Source: Sinohyriopsis cumingii
Taxonomy: Eukaryota; Mollusca; Bivalvia; Unionida; Unionidae
Reading direction: 5' to 3'
Length of the DNA: 64,000 nucleotides
NCBI GenBank assembly: GCA_028554795.2
Contig: CM068839.1
Location: 18,304,043-18,368,042, forward strand
Every line of letters starts with the position of its first letter. Within the stretch, counting starts at the first letter, position 1. The position numbers and the translations under genes were made by a program. Positions 54,074-63,506 of the stretch are shown here, in pieces. A model generated the notes under the pieces. The model did not search any database and was not told where the DNA came from. It worked only from the letters and a program-made list of their open reading frames with translations.

Positions 54074-55003
54074 TCAATCGCTGTAATGACCGTGGTCCAC
54101 GAGTTCGTCTATGAGCGTTCGATATATATTAATGTCCATGATACCACCGGCAAATAACCGCCTGCAAATATCAGCGGCCTCATTGATTATTTCCGGAGAG
54201 TTATTTCCGGCTCGTTTTCCTCCGATTAGTATTTCTAGCCGTGATATATCACTGAAAACACTACCAGGACAAGTAACGTCTTTACCAACAGAGTATCCTT
54301 TTCCGTGTTTTGGTCTTTCACTTTTTACTTTATTGTGGAATATTATATAATTATTATCACGCGGTGGTAATTCATTTTTATATTTATTTGCCAAATACAC
54401 TATTCTTGTCCAGTCCTTTAACGACCTTATATTTTTCTCGTAGCCGCTATTGATATGCTCATCTCGTATGTCCTTGGCAAAATTTGTAACAGTAAAATCA
54501 ACTAATTCTTCGTAGCCGAGATTTCTAATTTTATCTATTGTGCTCTTTTTAAGCATATTACGGGGTATATTCCCCTCTTTCTGTATTTCTTCCGGTATTT
54601 CTTCCGGTATTTCTTCTTCTGGTTCTCTTGCGGTGGCGCCTAGTTCTTCTTCGTCGGCGATTGTAACATAAGGTTCTTGTGGGTCCGTTATAGCGAGTGG
54701 TGGCGGCCTCCGTGTTGTAGCAACCGCTATTTTCGCAGGGAGTGTTTCCAGAGACTCTTTTGTTTGCTCGGTCTGAGCCGCTATCTTTTCAAGCGCACCG
54801 AGGACGGGCACAGTTGCCGCCGTAACATCTTTGGTCGCTTTAGTTACCGGGGCAAAGAGTTGTTCGCTTCCAACAGCAAAATCAGTTTGTAGTTGTTGCC
54901 GCGTTTGAAGTTGTTTTCGGACCCTGTCTCGTAACGGTATGAACATTTTAAGCGCTACTAGCCGCTCTCTGGCTAGCCGAGTAGTAAGTGATTCGTCTAC
55001 CAT
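54074..55003 (-). CDS. B1: conserved element protein of unknown function, 309 aa
   Basis: Homologue of A1 with the same conserved ends (TTRLARERL at the start; SRLEILIGGKRAGNNSPEI near the end) and an unrelated centre that contains a short repeat (EEIPEEIPEEI). In B it lies far from the TIR because the structural block is inverted. The frame is intact. Confidence 0.83.
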   Translation of the reverse strand: MVDESLTTRLARERLVALKMFIPLRDRVRKQLQTRQQLQTDFAVGSEQLFAPVTKATKDVTAATVPVLGALEKIAAQTEQTKESLETLPAKIAVATTRRPPPLAITDPQEPYVTIADEEELGATAREPEEEIPEEIPEEIQKEGNIPRNMLKKSTIDKIRNLGYEELVDFTVTNFAKDIRDEHINSGYEKNIRSLKDWTRIVYLANKYKNELPPRDNNYIIFHNKVKSERPKHGKGYSVGKDVTCPGSVFSDISRLEILIGGKRAGNNSPEIINEAADICRRLFAGGIMDINIYRTLIDELVDHGHYSD

Positions 55004-55025
55004 TATTGCAATTGCTCCGTAGTTT

Positions 55026-55418
55026 CTAATTTCCCGCCGAGTGTGGCGGGGGGATATGTCCCAGGGGCTCCACGGAGTTTTCGTCTATAATCCTTCTAAT
55101 GTTTTTAATTTTATTAGAGATTTCTCGACGTCGTTCAAAAGCCTGTCCGAGTTTTTTTCGTACTGTCTCAACGGCAGTAAATAATCCAATAAATGCATTT
55201 ACGTCATTGCCATACAAGTTTTCATTGATCGTATATTGTAATCGCTTTATAAAAGAATACTCGCGTGGCAAGGTATATCGACCTTTCTTTGATTGCTCGT
55301 TAATAATTTCATAATCGGACAATATTTTTTGGTTATCAAGCTTATCAGATAATTCAATTCCTTGATTTTTTAATTTTAAAATCTCGGTTAATATATTATT
55401 AATGTCTTCGATATTCAT
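55026..55418 (-). CDS. B10: conserved helical protein of unknown function, 130 aa
   Basis: Homologue of A10 (MNIEDINNILTEI; LPREYSFIKRLQ; AVETVRKKLGQA). The ATG at 55418 aligns with A10. No domain is recognised. It lies 22 bases upstream of B1 on the same strand, whereas in A the two genes are far apart, which marks one breakpoint of the inversion. Confidence 0.75.
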   Translation of the reverse strand: MNIEDINNILTEILKLKNQGIELSDKLDNQKILSDYEIINEQSKKGRYTLPREYSFIKRLQYTINENLYGNDVNAFIGLFTAVETVRKKLGQAFERRREISNKIKNIRRIIDENSVEPLGHIPPPHSAGN

Positions 55419-55433
55419 ATTCTTATAAAACAT

Positions 55434-55636
55434 CTTATTTTTAAATAATAAAAAAATGTTTTACAAAATGAACCCTGCGTATCAATCCCGAGGTGTGTTA
55501 ACATTCGATGAAACCGTAGGATAATTCGTTTTCTTCCGGTATTTCTTCCGCAAGAGACAATTTATTGTAGCGTTCGCACTGTCATGGCGACTTCGTCAGC
55601 GCCATAGGCGCCGGTGACTTCGTCACGGTGACCTTG
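55434..55636. other. short hairpin cluster between B10 and B11
   Basis: At 55582-55640 four small inverted repeats follow one another: ATGGCG..GCGCCAT, GGCGCC, GTGAC-TTC-GTCAC and GTGAC-CTT-GTCAC. It occupies the same position as the large hairpin array of element A. Confidence 0.55.
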
Positions 55637-56143
55637 TCACTCGCTGATTTCTGTTATATATGAAAATCGAATTCTGTAACCCGTCTTTTTTGAGATCGCT
55701 GAATTCTGTATTCCTTCTGCAACAAATCGTATTGAGGCTCCACAAATGTCAAAGTATCTACTGGCTTCATTCATCGACTGAAATATTTTTTCTTCGTGCG
55801 TTGTTGTATCAAATGACTTTACGCTTTTTGCTTTCTTTGAGTATTTACCAGTTCCTCCTTTTTTGGTATTCTGACTTTGCGAGATAGCTTGCAAGTTTAT
55901 AAGAGAATTATCAGTCTTATTATTATTAATATGATCAATCACAAATCCATTCTCGATTAATCCGTTAAATACTTCAAATACCACCCTATGAACATAATAG
56001 CTTTTTCCTCCCGCAGTAAATTGCAAGTATCCCTGATTATTTACGGTACCAACCGGCTTCTTCAGTCTACAATTTCTAACAACGCCGTCGCGAGATGCCT
56101 CGTAATTAACGAGCACAGGATGCGGCTGAAATTCTTGGTTCAT
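55637..56143 (-). CDS. B11: HNH homing-endonuclease-like protein, 168 aa
   Basis: NUMOD4-like head (VNYEASRDGVVRN), then the HNH_3-type core (YYVHRVVFEVFNG, FVIDHINNNKTDNSLINLQ) and a NUMOD1-like helix-turn-helix tail (SMNEASRYFDICGASIRFV). This is the layout of free-standing HNH homing nucleases of large DNA viruses and phages. Intact here, broken in A. It may be a selfish gene within the element; the target is unknown. Confidence 0.88.
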   Translation of the reverse strand: MNQEFQPHPVLVNYEASRDGVVRNCRLKKPVGTVNNQGYLQFTAGGKSYYVHRVVFEVFNGLIENGFVIDHINNNKTDNSLINLQAISQSQNTKKGGTGKYSKKAKSVKSFDTTTHEEKIFQSMNEASRYFDICGASIRFVAEGIQNSAISKKTGYRIRFSYITEISE

Positions 56144-56156
56144 TTGTATAATAATA

Positions 56157-56480
56157 CTACTTGTCTAATTCATTATTTGGTTTAATTATAAACCTTGCAA
56201 TGTAGTCCTGAGGAGTTTTGATGACTGAGTCAGCGGTGGGGTCAATGACGGCATTTTTTATTCGCTTGTCGTAATAACGTTTTAACTCCCTGTATCGCTT
56301 TCCGCCACAATTGACACATAATTGCGATTTTCCTCTTACACCAACGTGACAAACCAAGCACGGGAGAGGGCCAAGAGAACCATTACGAACGCTTTGTAAA
56401 TGATACCCGCAGAATTCACCTCTACATGATTTATTGCACGGGGTTATCGACCCAATCATCAACCATTTGCAGTGATTCAT
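56157..56480 (-). CDS. B12: Cys-rich zinc-binding protein, 107 aa
   Basis: Homologue of A12 with all Cys pairs conserved (CKW, PCNKSCRGEFCGYH, PCLVCHVGVRGKSQLCVNCGGKR). The start at 56480 aligns with A12. Divergent from the polymerase gene with a 39-base spacer. Confidence 0.8.
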   Translation of the reverse strand: MNHCKWLMIGSITPCNKSCRGEFCGYHLQSVRNGSLGPLPCLVCHVGVRGKSQLCVNCGGKRYRELKRYYDKRIKNAVIDPTADSVIKTPQDYIARFIIKPNNELDK

Positions 56481-56519
56481 TATACTATATTCTTTCATTT
56501 AAATACTTGTTTTAATTAT

Positions 56520-59500
56520 ATGGAGGAGTTCGAGAGATTAGCAGCAATTAAGCCCTGGAAAAATATTAAGTTCAATCTCGATAGAGTCCTCAAGGACGCA
56601 CCAAAAGCGTTAATAAACGATAGAACCCTGTTGAATAAAATACGCGATTGTATCAATGAATTCAAGCGTGATGGTGCATCTCATAGTTGGTCAACATTTC
56701 GAATTGATGGTGTTGTTGATGCTACCATGAACGACAACCGCGCAGCAACGATAATATCACAACTTGGCTCCAGCAAGTATTTCTTCAGAGTAAAATTCAT
56801 TGTCCGGGTGGAATCAGGTAATTGGATCATACGTGATAAATTTGAACCGGTTCTCAGCGACAAGAAATCAGTCATTGTTAGCCGCGACTCCAAGCCAGGG
56901 CTGTTAACCGGAATTGACAGACCATACTATGAACGAGCGTATCCTGAAACAGCAGTTGTCTATGGAATATACCCGTTAAATAAGAAACCTGATATCGGAA
57001 AACTAGCGCCGATGAAACAGTCAACGGGGATAAATTGTGTAGCAGAACGAGTAATAGAGCATTTTACAAATGCGTGTCGAGGAAATAAACTGACCGATTT
57101 ACGACGTAGCAAAATAAACCAATGGGAGGAGACAGTGCGCGAGCGAGGAGCAACCATCAGCGACATAGCGAGATTAGAAACGTCGCTGAGATTTCCAATA
57201 ACCGTTACAACAATAACCGGTGAAGTATTATATGAATCAAAGTATAAATCAAATGGAGCCCCAATCAAAATTATTGATCATAACGAACACGCGTGGACGC
57301 CCGCGGTCACAATATTTCCACGGGATAGAACAGTAAAGTATATCCCCGGGGAATTCCTGGGAGAGGATGGTTTTAACGCGGAGAGGAAACTATTTGATGC
57401 TATTGCCTGCTTGTGTAAAAACGACCCTGTGTCAGTGTGGTTACTTCGCAGCGCTGAAAACGACATGGATACCTTTGATCAGTTTGTAAGACCAAACGGT
57501 GAATTATATCGCACTGAAGCGTTTCACAACAAGATGAAAAAAACCGCCATGGAATTTGGAGAGCATGATGAACAACTGCTAACAAATTGTTTTACGATTC
57601 CATCGGTTGCGGCTCATGTTGCAGCAAGGAAAAATGCGTGGAGACCAACGCGCAAGGAATTTCTACCGGATGTACAATCCAGTTGTTTGGAATATTATCA
57701 CGGTGGACTATGGAACACTGAATACAACCGCGACGCTATGATTTCCGTTGATATGGTTGCCTGTTATCCAGCGAGTTTTCTCGGGTATGGATCCGCCGCT
57801 GAGTATTTCAAACGATTTGGACACCCCAGACATGAAATGACTCGTGTTGCTATTAATGGACCACTGCCTGATTTTGATTTAACCGGATTCGCTCGCATAG
57901 TATCATTTGAATTCGCAGCAGGACTTCATCGCTGTTGCTATATTTGGATCGGTAGACACATGGCTGAAAAGAGATGGCTGCCAATAGCGCTGCTACGGTA
58001 TATGATTGATTGTAGCATGCTTGTATCGTTGATTGTCAGTGACGCGATTATATCATACCGGGCGCAGACTGAAGTCTGGTTACCAGAACCAGAGCGTCTA
58101 GATAGCATAATTGACGAGTCCAGAGCACACATTGATGCCGACGAGGAATATATCATCGAATGGTCCAAAAAGATATTCAACCAACGAAACCGCGAGGCAA
58201 AAGATCTCGGTAGAAGAATAATCGGTAAGTTCACACAAGGTGGAAAAAACTGCGACTACAAACGATATTGCTCACGGCTGATTATAGATGACGCAGAATA
58301 TGATTTCGTAATCAAGGACGCAGTGGCAAAAAATAGATACGTGAACTGCAAAACAGCTTTCTTGTCCAATGGAACAAAGTTGGGTACAGTTGTTACCTAC
58401 AGTGATGGAGACAGCCCGGCATATCCACATTTGAGGGCGTCTATGCTGGGTTACGCCGCTATCAATTTATTCTCGATGATAAATAGATTTCCCGACACCG
58501 CGGTTAGAGTTGCGATTGATTCATTTTACATAGACGTAAAGTATAAGGGAAACATAGCCGAGTTTACTAGTCCGGACGAGAGTTGGGGTATATGGAGAAT
58601 TAAAAATGAAATACGACGCGATTATTCCCCGTCAGCAAATGTCACCATTGAAAATAATTACTTACGCGGTGATAATCTATCAGAATGGTCTAATGCACCA
58701 CCGTGTTCTGATCCAATTTGTAGATATAAAACACTTTATTTAAGCGGTTGTGGCGGGTCAGGAAAGACGACTCGGGCAATTGAATTATTTCGAACGCGGG
58801 CAAGTATAATCGTGCTTACACCGACCCATAGACTAGCGCGAGAGATAAAACAACGAAGTGTTGACGCCGTTACTTATCACAGCTTTTTTCGATACAGCGG
58901 CGGTGAGTGGACTCCTGATCGAATGGGGGAAAAATTTATTCCTGAGGTTATCATCTTGGATGAGATATGTACTGTTTCGTTAGATGTTTTACAAATGTTT
59001 CTTGAGTGGTTGCTGCGCGCGAATACAGCGGTAATCATGTGTGGCGACCATGGCCAACCACCACCATTTGTCGGCGAGGGTCCACATGATTGGTTAAAGG
59101 ATTTTGTGGACTATTATGAAGAAACAGATACTGATTACCGAGCACTTGATGAACAACTGCGCGAGGTTAAAAATTAATCAGATTACAGCCGGATAGAGTT
59201 CAATGTGAAATAATCCGCGAGGTGATTCCGGAAACGCCGTTAAATGAATTCTGGGAAACATGGAGACCAAACGATTTAATTGTAGCGAGTAGAAAGATAG
59301 TCAGAGACACACTTCAGCGGAAGTTGTTTACGTTGCATAAGGAAAAGTTTCCAACGCGCCCAGTGCCGTTATGTTATAGACCCGCGGACACACGGCGGCA
59401 GAACATTGAAGTTGAAATCCCGGGCCCGACAGCGTCAGGGACAAAAAAACAAATTCTCGTGCTGAATGATATTGTGCTCGTTGATATCAGCGTCGTCGAG

Positions 59501-59988
59501 GACGCGCTACGTGCTGATAAATCCCCGTGGACGCTAGGATACGCAACGACAATACATTCCTCGCAAGGATTGACTATCACGGATACAATTGTTTGGATAG
59601 TTGATAATCGCATCGAATGGTCAAATCTAGTCTATCTTGCAGTGTCCAGAGTACGGAGAATGAATCAGCTTCGAAGAATTGTTATTGACGAAGCCAGTGA
59701 CAACGATGACATTATTGATGCTAGCGTCATTGATAGAAAACTCTCGGGTTACCGCCAACAGGATAAAAAAAACAGCGGCGTTTTGATATTGATGCCGAAT
59801 TAATAATTGCGTTACGACAACAACAGAATAATCACTGCGCGAGTTACAATTGTGTAATGCGCTGGCGTTATTCGGATAAAGACGCTCGCCAATTTACCGT
59901 GGACAGGATCGATAACAGTCTCGGTCATGTCAAAAACAATGTGAGGTTAACTTGTCTTGAGTGCAATAGACGCAACGGCGCTAGTTAA
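56520..59988 (+). pseudogene. B13: polymerase-helicase-HNH fusion gene, twice frameshifted
   Basis: The polymerase part and the first half of the helicase are open from 56520 to a stop at 59175-59177 (motif A DMVACYPAS; motif C AIDSFYI; Walker A GCGGSGKTT; DEIC in place of DEID). A one-base loss at about 59168-59176 shifts the frame; helicase motifs V and VI (TIHSSQGLT, VYLAVSRVRR) follow in another frame to 59803. A second shift at a run of eight A (about 59763-59770) separates the HNH part, which ends at 59988 and has lost one zinc Cys (CASY for CASC). The gene is dead as full-length protein. Its 3' end overlaps the integrase end by eight bases. Confidence 0.9.
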
Positions 59989-60925
59989 GACCACGCGGTG
60001 GCAATTGAGTATCGTCAGGTATCACTTGTAGTTGTTCGCGAGTACATCCGCGCTGAGGAGCAGTTGAATCCAGTCTATAGATCGGTGGTCTACCAGTTGA
60101 TCGTGTTATCGTTGATATGTTATGTGTGGTAACACTCCAAATAGGATCAGTAGCTCTTTTTTTACCGCCTTCAAGCTCTCCTGGTTCATACAGATATCTA
60201 ACAGTGACATCGCCGAGAATCGGCTTGGAAACGCTATCTATTTTTGATCTTCCGGGTATATACTTTTTTTTAATCGCGTCGCTGGGCTTCATGTTGATTG
60301 CTCGGGTAATCTCGTTATTTAACGCTGCAATTACGCCTGGCAACCTTTTGACCCATTCACGAGATCGTTTTTCTTGGATGAATTCCTTCGCGTATTGATA
60401 TCCAAATAACCGTTCAGCAAGAGTTCGATTGAATCGTTCAACAATTGCCTGATCACGATGTAGCGCAGTATGACCTCGTCGTATCGCGACGCTATGATGT
60501 TTCAGCGTTGATAAAACAGCGCCGCGAAATTCATTGCCAGGATCAACTTGTAATAGATTTGGCCAGCGCAGAGGACCCCTTCGGTAAATCCGCTCAAACG
60601 CATCGGCTACTTCAGTTGCCGACTTTGTTTTTAACGGCTCCGCTTGTTTGTATCGACTCGCAACATCAACTACGGTTAGCGCGTATTTGTAACCGTTGTC
60701 ATGCGGCAGAAATAGTATATCAGCCTGATGAACTTCATTAGGTACGCTGACATCAAAGCGCGAAAAGTTGATTTGTTTAGGCGGTGGTAGATAGATTTGC
60801 CATATAGCCTGTTTGGATAACCAATTAGCCGCAACGGCCTTTGCTACCTTTGCAGCGCTTGCGAGTTTACCAATTGCGGCCTTCCCCTTCCAGTATCCTC
60901 TCGGAGAATAATAGATGGATTCCAT
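59981..60925 (-). CDS. B14: retrovirus-type integrase, 314 aa
   Basis: Homologue of A14 with the catalytic triad kept (VHQADILFLP; LLQVDPGNEF; QAIVERFNRTL) and the C-terminal VRYLYEPGELEGGKKR domain. The start at 60925 (MESIYYSP) aligns with A14 (MQAIYYSP). A GCTAGC palindrome and box lie just upstream. The linker before the C-terminal domain is shorter than in A14. The frame is open. Confidence 0.94.
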   Translation of the reverse strand: MESIYYSPRGYWKGKAAIGKLASAAKVAKAVAANWLSKQAIWQIYLPPPKQINFSRFDVSVPNEVHQADILFLPHDNGYKYALTVVDVASRYKQAEPLKTKSATEVADAFERIYRRGPLRWPNLLQVDPGNEFRGAVLSTLKHHSVAIRRGHTALHRDQAIVERFNRTLAERLFGYQYAKEFIQEKRSREWVKRLPGVIAALNNEITRAINMKPSDAIKKKYIPGRSKIDSVSKPILGDVTVRYLYEPGELEGGKKRATDPIWSVTTHNISTITRSTGRPPIYRLDSTAPQRGCTREQLQVIPDDTQLPPRGLN

Positions 60926-60958
60926 GTTGTTATTATAAACGCTAGCGTTTTCAATTAC
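60926..60958 (-). promoter_or_regulatory. intergenic box with palindrome AAACGCTAGCGTTT upstream of B14
   Basis: AATTGAAAAC overlaps the PLA2 stop, then the 14-bp perfect palindrome (60937-60950) and TATAATAACAAC before the ATG. It combines the B-type box with the GCTAGC palindrome set of element A. Confidence 0.6.
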
Positions 60959-61492
60959 CAGCGCGAGAAGCTCCGCTTCCAATCATTAATTTACCTTTCA
61001 TAGCCGATTTTACCAACCATGAAGCCAACTTTTCTTTGAGGGATTTATCAGGAATGGCATTTAACGCGTGAATTAATTTTACATCCGCGATATGACGCTG
61101 TTGCAGATCGCTACTTTTGTAGTAAGCAACATCATGAGCATGACACGCCTTATCGATAGCGTTTATTGGATACTCACCGGGTTTGGGCTGATTTTGATCA
61201 TCGAGTCTGATATCTAATCGTGTTCCGGGGCCACAGTAGCTATATCCTGGGAGGTGCTTTTCTCCTGGATACTTTGCCCACGGTGTTCCGGGGAGTTTTG
61301 ATAACTTGGCTGCAATATCACCTCCTCGCTTTTTTTTAAAGCATCCCCGGGTCTAGCAGAAATAAATCTAAATTTCTTTGTACCGCATTGTGCACACTTA
61401 CCAGTAAGTGCCGATCTGTTATTTCTTGTTATAACGGTTGTCATATCATTTGTGCCAGTACGCACTCTACACTTCACACAATATAGATCCAT
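60951..61492 (-). CDS. B15: zinc-ribbon / phospholipase A2 protein, -1 frameshift
   Basis: Same design as A15. Frame 0 from 61492 gives the zinc ribbon (MDLYCVKC, then KCAQCG) and would stop at 61214. The -1 frame continues from a run of eight A (61330-61337) to 60951 with the PLA2 calcium loop (YSYCGPGTRLD) and catalytic HDVAY (KACHAHDVAYYK). B has eight extra residues before the slip site, yet the A AAA AAA register is retained. Conservation in a diverged copy argues for function. Confidence 0.82.
61331..61337 (-). promoter_or_regulatory. candidate -1 ribosomal slip site A_AAA_AAA in B
   Basis: Frame-0 codons TTA AAA AAA AGC; same heptamer, register and following AGCGAG as in A15. Confidence 0.65.
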
Positions 61493-61509
61493 AATTTATG
61501 TATAGAGAT

Positions 61510-62172
61510 ATGAATATAATTGATTTTTCGGCGACTAAAACAAGAGAACCAGTTAAGCATGTTGCAGCGTTACCAAACTCGATCCGGATGATTATCATCG
61601 GACCATCTGGATCCGGCAAGACGCAATTGTTACTCAATTTAATAATGAGATGGATGAAGTGGAATAAGTTGTATTTAATCGCCCCTAGCGTGGATGATCA
61701 ACGATGCTACGAGGTGTTGAAAGATTTTAACGAGAATGCATCAGCGATCGCTGAAAAAAATGTTATTGAGTTTATTACAGATATCAATGATGCACCAGGT
61801 ATTGATGATATTGATGGCGACGTTAACAATCTAGTCGTGTACGATGATGTTATGTTAGACAATCAAAAAAACCCAGCTAGGATATTTTCTAGAGGCAGGC
61901 ATAAAAACACCGACGTGATATATGTCACTCAACGATACACTCAGATTCCAAAAGTAATCAGAGACAACTGTAATATTCTTGCTGTATTCAACGGCGTTGA
62001 TACACACACGCTACGAAATATCTGGCAAACTTGGTGTGGCGGTGACATGGACTTTAATGGTTTTCGAAACTTTTTTAGTCATGCTCAGTCGACCCCACAT
62101 GGATTTGTAACGATAAATTTACATGATCCTCGGACACGATATCGTATCGGACTTGACCAAATATTCGGTTAG
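61510..62172 (+). CDS. B16: FtsK/HerA-type packaging ATPase, 220 aa
   Basis: Homologue of A16: Walker A GPSGSGKT, Walker B VVYDD, SRGRHKNTD and YVTQRYTQ. An ATG at 61498 in frame would add four residues; 61510 aligns with A16. Only 17 bases separate it from the divergent B15 start. It ends 13 bases before the right TIR. The frame is open. Confidence 0.93.
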   Translation: MNIIDFSATKTREPVKHVAALPNSIRMIIIGPSGSGKTQLLLNLIMRWMKWNKLYLIAPSVDDQRCYEVLKDFNENASAIAEKNVIEFITDINDAPGIDDIDGDVNNLVVYDDVMLDNQKNPARIFSRGRHKNTDVIYVTQRYTQIPKVIRDNCNILAVFNGVDTHTLRNIWQTWCGGDMDFNGFRNFFSHAQSTPHGFVTINLHDPRTRYRIGLDQIFG

Positions 62173-62185
62173 TTGTAAATAATTT

Positions 62186-62435
62186 TCATTGTAAATAACT
62201 TCTTAGCAGCAGGGGGGGAAATGACATCGACGCGGTCGTCGCTGTGTTTACCGGACGCTGACAAAACTGGGATCGGCGCGCAGAACCAAATGACGTCACC
62301 GTCGTGTAGGATGGACCGACGTCGTTTTTTTTTTTACCGGCGCTGACTACACCAGATCCGCTGAGTGCAGAAGTATTAATTAAGCAAAATAACGATTGGA
62401 CAAAATGTCGGATTCGCCCCCCCCCCCCTGCTGCT
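62186..62435 (-). repeat. element B right terminal inverted repeat
   Basis: Inverted copy of 47740-47989, ending CTGCTGCT, followed by the GGTGC duplication at 62436-62440. Confidence 0.93.
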
Positions 62436-63186
62436 GGTGCTGCGAAGAGAAAAAAGGAAGCAGCAGAATTGGAAAGGTTGGCCAAACATTCGAAAGTATT
62501 GTCTTTTTTCAAAGTCAATTTGAAAGCACAATCATCATTTCTGTCCGACGAGTGACTAAAAGAAATGTGCGAATTACATTTCTGGAAGGTCCTGAAATTT
62601 ACACTGTTATGGATGCGAGCACAAAATTTAGAATTGAAAAATACTTACCAATCATCGACTCATTGATCATGAACTAAACAAATGTGGAGAAGCTTATGAC
62701 GAAAGCAGCAGCAGATTTACAGTCTTAATCAAACTGGACCATTTGAATGTTAAACAAATAATAGAATACAATGAAAAGCTTGCAAAGTTCTGTCCTCAAG
62801 ATATTGATCAACACGAACTAATATCAGAATGTCTACACCTGAAACACTATATGTCAGTGTCGTGTGCAAAAACATCAGTGCCATCTATGTCAATAATCTA
62901 TGCCGTGATAAAGAATGACAATCTGGAATCAACGTTTCCAGACGTTGAAATTGCAATAAGAATGTTTATGTCAATGATGGTGACAAATTGTTCCGGTGAA
63001 CGTTCTTTCTCAAAACTTAAATTAATCACGAACGAGCTTCGCCGCCGTATGATGCAAGAACGACTAAACTGCCTGTCTGTCATGAGCATAGAATCAGATG
63101 TGTTGGAGTCTTTGCATTTCGATGATATTATCAGAGACTTTCCTGAGAGCACAATAGAATACGATGTTTGTAAGAAAATGTCCTGA
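62436..63186 (+). pseudogene. hAT transposase remnant with C-terminal dimerisation domain
   Basis: The N-terminal basic stretch continues for about 25 codons after 62441, then frames break. At 62743-63186 a frame ends with CSGERSFSKLKLITNELRRR, QERLNCLSVMSIE and DDIIRDF, the hAT dimerisation domain (usually .ASAERSFSKLKLIK..LRS.M.QERL..LALLSIE). The catalytic centre is missing, so the transposase was internally deleted before or after element B landed. Confidence 0.88.
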
Positions 63187-63506
63187 CAATGTACAGCAAA
63201 GTAAGCAAACATTTAATCATTACAATAATACAATCTCGCTTTCAATTTAATTAACAATAAAAACTTGAGGGTCTGTTTAACTAAACTTTTATTTGTTTTA
63301 CACTCGTAGTAGGCCTACGCAGTTTGCTGTGTTAGTTGTGTTAGCAGTTTATTACTATATTAATACATTTAACAAAATGACACACATGCACATGGAAATG
63401 CGATGCAATACTCTGTATCTGAGACTGAGAGACTGATGCGGAAATCGGATTACGTTTAAGGTTAGGGTTTGTGCCTAGGGCCCCCAACAACCTTAAAACG
63501 GCTCTG

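Larger units (their letters stand above)
47740..62435. mobile_element. element B: decaying Polinton-like element, 14.7 kb
   Basis: 250-bp TIRs start AGCAGCAGGGG and the exact 5-bp duplication GGTGC sits at 47735-47739 and 62436-62440. It encodes the same proteins as A except A9, but its eight structural genes run in the opposite direction relative to the right-hand block. Breaks: a frameshift in the capsid gene, two in the polymerase fusion, one in B4, and a missing start for B7. Integrase, ATPase, protease and fibre remain open. Confidence 0.93.
47371..63506 (+). mobile_element. hAT-family transposon remnant split by element B
   Basis: The ends CAGAGCCGTTTTAAGG (47371-47386) and its inverse (63491-63506) are flanked by the near-duplicate 8-mers AATTCCAT and AATTCTAT, as expected for hAT elements. 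Without element B the transposon is only about 1.4 kb, so most of the transposase is deleted. Element B is inserted just after the start of the reading frame. Confidence 0.85.
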
